Below, in pieces: positions 6,454 to 9,381 of a stretch of 9,381 nt of DNA (position 1 is the first letter of the stretch; each line of letters opens with the position of its first letter). The stretch is from an uncultured Bacteroidales bacterium (GTDB lineage: Bacteria; Bacteroidota; Bacteroidia; Bacteroidales; Muribaculaceae): positions 1 to 9,381 of the forward strand of contig USHH01000075.1 in NCBI GenBank assembly GCA_900554345.1, given 5' to 3'. The notes under the pieces are model-generated. The model had not been told where the DNA came from. It did not search any database and saw only the letters and a list, made by a program, of their open reading frames with translations. A program made the translations under genes and the position numbers.

Positions 6454-6538
6454 GCAGGAATGGTGGAATGGTAGACACGAAGGACTTAAAATCCTTTGGC
6501 CCTTACCGGCTGTGTGGGTTCGAGTCCCACTTCCTGTA
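6454..6538 (+). tRNA. tRNA-Leu (anticodon UAA)
   Basis: An 85-nt class II tRNA. The acceptor arms are GCAGGAA (6454-6460) and TTCCTGT (6531-6537), with discriminator A at 6538; CCA is not encoded. The D arm is GTG...CAC around GAATGGTAGA. The anticodon stem AAGGA/TCCTT encloses loop CTTAAAA, giving anticodon TAA, which reads UUA and UUG leucine codons. A long variable arm with GCC/GGC pairing supports Leu. The T arm is GTGGG-TTCGAGT-CCCAC. The first acceptor pair is G1-U72, a wobble rather than the usual G-C. It has its own promoter upstream and a hairpin terminator 24 nt downstream. Confidence 0.95.
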
Positions 6539-6562
6539 CTGTTTGAAACAGATTCAAGATAA

Positions 6563-6603
6563 GAGGGAGGTGCCTCCGTGACGGCGGCGCCTCCCTCGTT
6601 TTA
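6563..6603 (+). terminator. Intrinsic terminator after tRNA-Leu, possibly bidirectional
   Basis: GAGGGAGGTGCC (6563-6574) pairs with GGCGCCTCCCTC (6586-6597) over 12 bp with one G-U pair, and the loop can pair further as CCG/CGG. A T-run follows (GTTTTA). The same hairpin lies 13 nt beyond the stop of the convergent minus-strand beta-barrel gene. In that direction it is followed by TTATCTT, so it may serve both. Confidence 0.8.
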
Positions 6604-6615
6604 TGCTGTATCGTA

Positions 6616-9119
6616 TCAGCGGCCGGAGCCGGACGACGGGGCGTTGGCGCCCCCGGCGTCGATGTCGGCGTCGGTGCGCTTCACGTCGGCGCGCAGCGAG
6701 CCGAGACGGAAGCTGACGCTGGCGCCCACAAACCACGACTCGTAGCGCGAGCGGTTCTCGTAGCGCGATGTCTCTGAGACCTGCGTGTAGCGCGACTTGC
6801 GGTGTGGCTGGAGGAAACCGGAAGCGAAAGCGCTGAGCGTGAGGCGGTCTTCCTTGAGGAATGACCGGCTGATGGAGAGGTTGTGGTAGGAATAGCCGTT
6901 GCCCTTGCTCTGGAGGTCCATCCATCCCGTGCCGCCACCGGCGTAGACGCTGAGGCGGAGCCGGAAGGGGAAGGTATAGTCGGCGTTGAAGCTGTAGTTG
7001 CCTGTCCAGCCGTGGTTGGTGGCGGTGAGCTGCGGGCTGGAGGCCTTCATGTCGAGGTATCCGCCGCTGAGGTTGACGCCGACGTTAAGCGTGGGAAGGA
7101 TGCTCCACTGGAGGTTCATGTTGCCCCCGACGCCCTGCTCATGGCCGATGTTGGCATAAGTGGTGTTGAGGATGCCGTCCTGGAAGAACTGGTAGTCGGA
7201 GATTGCGTTGTCCTCGCGGCGGTAGTTCAGTGAGACGCTGCCGCCGAGCCTGCCGCCGTAGTTGGAATAGGAGAGGGAGATGTTGTGGCCCTTCACGGTC
7301 TCGAGGTCGGGATTGCCGTAGGAGACCTGGTTGGGGTTCATCGTGTCGCGGTATGGGCTCAGGCGGGAGATGGAGGGGCGGGAGATCCTCATCTGGTAGG
7401 CGAGGCGGAGGTTGGAGGCTCCGCCGAAGCGGTAGGTCAGCGAGGCGTTGGGCACGAGGTCGCTGAGATCGGTGGTGAAGTCGGTGTAGTCGCCCACGGA
7501 GTAGTCGAGCCCCATGTGGGTGTACTCATAGCGTAGGCCGAGGCGGGTGCTCCACTTTCCGTAGTTGCCGGTGTATGAGCAGTAGGCGGCGAGGATGTCC
7601 TGAAACTGGCGCACCCTCACCTGCTCGCCGTCGCCCGGGTGCAGGTCGGCGTCGGTGGAGCCGTAGTAGGGGATGGAGTTCTGGTGGTCGCGCTGCCAGT
7701 TGCCCTTGAGGCCGGCCTCGAGGAGATGCTTCTCCGTGAAGGGGTTGGCATAGTCGAGCTGGAAGGTGCTGCGGCGCGCGAACCTTCTGGTGGAAGTGAG
7801 CCGGAGGGGAAACTCCTCGGAGATGCCGGCCATGTCGTAGGTGAGGGCCCGTTCGTCGTCGTGGTCGGAATTGTAGCTGAAGATGTAGGAGAGGATGATG
7901 TGGTGGCCCTGACGGCCGAAAGTGTGCTGATAGGAAGTGTTGGCGCCGAGCCACATATATGAGCCGTCGGAGTGGAAGTCGCGGCTGAGGCTCCACCGGC
8001 GGGAGGCGTCGGCCGTAGCGAACTCCATCTCCTGTAGGCTCCACGACTCCGACTTATATCGCCCCACATTCCCCTGCACGGTGAAGAGGTTGAGGGTGTC
8101 GGGCTCCCAGGAGAGGTTGAAGTTGCCGCCGAGGTAGCTGCCGTTGTATTTCGAGCGGGAGGTCGTGGTCTGAGTCGACTCGGAGCCCGGGGTGAGGTTC
8201 TCGAGCGTCGACTCGCTGCTGTTGCGGTATCCGCGGTCGATCGGCTGGGTGGAAATTGAAATGGGGCTTGGCGGGGCGGTCGGGCGACGTTGCGGAGCTT
8301 CGTGCGCCCGTAGAATGAGGCGCCGTAATAGTCCTTTCCGGCGTTTGCCGAGAGATTGGCCATATAGCCTTCGAGGCGCTGCTTGCCGGTGGTGATGATG
8401 TTGAGGATGCCGCCTGTGCCCTCGGCGTCATATTTGGCGCCCGGGTCGGTGATTACCTCGAACTTCTTGATGGTGGCGGCGGGCATGGCCTTGAGCACTG
8501 ACTTGACGTCGCCCGAGAGCATGGGGTCTTCCTTGCCGTTGACGAGGATCTTGAAATTGGTGTTGCCGTTGATGCGGATGTTCTCCTCGGCGTCGACGGT
8601 GACCATCGGCACCTTGCGGAGCATCTCGAGGGTGGTGTTGACCGAGGCCTCGGGGTCGTCTTCCACATTATATGTAAGGGTGGCGCCGTCGCTGGTGACG
8701 AGCTTCTTCTTTGCTGTGACCACCACCTCCTGGAGCAGGCCGTCGTCCTCCTCCATGGAGAGCAGGCCGAGGACGGCCACCGGCTCCGAGGCGGAGACGG
8801 AGAAGTCGCGCAGCAGGGTCTTAAGCCCGGCATACTCCACGCGGAGCAGGTAGCTGCCGGGGCTCGACAGCGACTGGGAGATGCGGCCGTCGGCGTCGGT
8901 GACGTTGTAGGCCACGGCCTTGGTGGTGTCGGAGGAGGAGTAGATGCGGTAGAGGGCCTCGACGCAGGGAGAGCCGGAGGCTTTCTCCACAACCTCGGCC
9001 TCCACGCGGTAGGGCGCTGCGGCGGCAACGCCGCATGCCGCCACCGAGAGGATGAGCGGGAGAATGCGTGGTCCGGAGGTTATTGCCTTGTGGAATGCGG
9101 CAAACGGAAAAATCTTCAT
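6616..9119 (-). pseudogene. Outer-membrane beta-barrel protein, TonB-receptor-like, split by a frameshift
   Basis: One gene of about 834 residues read in two frames. From ATG 9119: a signal peptide (MKIFPFAAFHKAITSGPRIL then PLILSVAACGVAAAA); a carboxypeptidase-regulatory-like Ig fold (about 36-118, with VTDADGRISQSLSSPGSYLL and YAGLKTL); then a plug domain (about 128-248) with LQEVVVTAKKK, EMLRKVPMVTVD, INGNTNFKILVNGK, IKKFEVITDPGAKYDAEGTG and GILNIITT. The frame is lost just after residue 278 (GRTKLRNV). The barrel resumes in another frame from about 8250 (TQPIDRGYRNSSES) and runs to the stop at 6616-6618. The long barrel and the low-complexity tail (GGANAPSSGSGR) fit the outer membrane beta-barrel family usually modelled as OMP_b-brl_3. 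It lacks a SusD partner, so the substrate is unknown. The leader before 9119 is A/C-rich with no Shine-Dalgarno. A sequencing or assembly error is as likely as true inactivation, since both halves remain well preserved. Confidence 0.85.
8251..8285 (-). other. Frameshift zone in the beta-barrel gene
   Basis: On the minus strand the N-terminal frame stops making sense after ...RTKLRNV (codon ending 8286). The C-terminal frame becomes recognisable at ACC CAG CCG ATC (8250 downward). To join the frames the read must skip ahead by two bases instead of three, so either one base is missing or two are extra. Removing one T from AATTTCC would give the plausible FNSTQPIDRG, which hints at an extra base there plus a second nearby. 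No homopolymer of six or more is present, so classical slipped-strand phase variation is not suggested. Confidence 0.7.
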
Positions 9120-9220
9120 GATGAAAGCGGTTGTTGTGCGTTTGTTGTGGTTTTTACCATATAAACGCACGTAGCGCCACCATGTTACACCATGAAGGGC
9201 AAAAAGATCATTTAATCGCT
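9120..9220 (-). other. Upstream region of the beta-barrel gene, no clear promoter
   Basis: On the minus strand this contains the A/C-rich untranslated leader (CCACAACAAACGCACAACAA) just before the ATG at 9119, typical of Bacteroidetes mRNAs. A TTTTTG upstream could be a -33 element, but no TAnnTTTG lies at the right spacing. I see no gene here. Confidence 0.4.
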
Positions 9221-9317
9221 CCGCGGGGAGTGGGGTCGACCACCGTGACGGGGCGGCGCGTGGCGGCGGAGAGCATGGAGCGGACGCTCCCCCCGGGCCC
9301 CGGGGGGGGAGCGCCCC
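9221..9317. other. GC-rich palindromic stretch at a probable second chimeric junction
   Basis: Composition shifts abruptly from the AT-containing leader (AAAAAGATCATTTAATCGCT) to very GC-rich sequence. GGAGCG (9277-9282) and CGCTCC (9285-9290) form a hairpin with a 2-nt loop. CGCTCCCCCC (9285-9294) can alternatively pair with GGGGGGAGCG (9304-9313). Runs of six C and eight G sit in the middle. No reading frame here continues cleanly into the following coding-like stretch. It may be an assembly artefact. Confidence 0.45.
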
Positions 9318-9381
9318 CAGCCGGTGGCGGTGTTCGTGGACCCCACCTTGACCTACACGGTGGGCAAATACCAGACCGCCG
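9318..9381 (+). CDS. Possible iron-containing alcohol dehydrogenase fragment
   Basis: The last 64 bases read QPVAVFVDPTLTYTVGKYQT then A, open to the window edge. This resembles the segment of iron-dependent (butanol-type, NADH) alcohol dehydrogenases that reads approximately P-x-x-x-I-x-DP-x-LTYT-x-x-x-YQTA, just before the metal-binding region. Only 21 residues are visible and the metal ligands lie beyond the window, so this is a motif-level guess. The frame has a stop at 9246-9248, and the sequence between is low-complexity, so no start can be proposed. The fragment probably belongs to a different organism from the Bacteroidales core. Confidence 0.35.

Noticed and set aside
8251..8285. Programmed frameshift or homopolymer phase variation in the beta-barrel gene
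   Set aside because: No slippery heptamer with a downstream structure and no homopolymer of six or more bases is visible in the zone; a random indel is simpler.

Overview
Most of this window (about 332 to 9220) is a stretch of chromosome from a GC-rich member of the Bacteroidales. Four things support this. The gene order uppS - bamA - ompH - ompH - murI is familiar from this order. Start codons follow A/C-rich leaders without Shine-Dalgarno sequences. Promoters of the Bacteroidetes type (TTTG, about 20 nt, TAnnTTTG) are visible. A large outer-membrane beta-barrel protein of the TonB-receptor-like class is present. I cannot name a genus with confidence; a Muribaculaceae-like or Alistipes-like gut organism would fit.

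Both ends look foreign to this core. Bases 1 to about 330 are AT-richer and carry, on the minus strand, the start of a sugar ABC-transporter permease with a clear Shine-Dalgarno sequence, as in gut Firmicutes. This abuts a uppS gene whose first half or more is missing. The last 150 or so bases (about 9225 to 9381) are very GC-rich, contain a GGAGCG/CGCTCC palindromic tangle, and end in a short reading frame resembling an iron-containing alcohol dehydrogenase. The simplest reading is a metagenomic contig with chimeric ends.

Layout of the core: the 3' part of uppS (undecaprenyl diphosphate synthase); bamA (outer-membrane protein insertase); three tandem OmpH/Skp-like periplasmic chaperones, with a strong hairpin terminator between the second and third; murI (glutamate racemase); a 92-residue TPR protein; a tRNA-Leu(UAA) with its own near-consensus promoter and a terminator; then, convergent on the minus strand, a large outer-membrane beta-barrel protein gene split by a frameshift near 8251-8285.

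The plus-strand genes form a cell-envelope cluster. UppS makes the lipid carrier for peptidoglycan and surface glycans, MurI supplies D-glutamate for peptidoglycan, OmpH/Skp proteins chaperone unfolded outer-membrane proteins through the periplasm, and BamA folds them into the outer membrane. The minus-strand beta-barrel is a likely BamA client. I found no CRISPR array, insertion sequence, phage module or defence system, and no convincing novel system. The points worth checking are the chimeric ends, the frameshift and the three-copy ompH arrangement.
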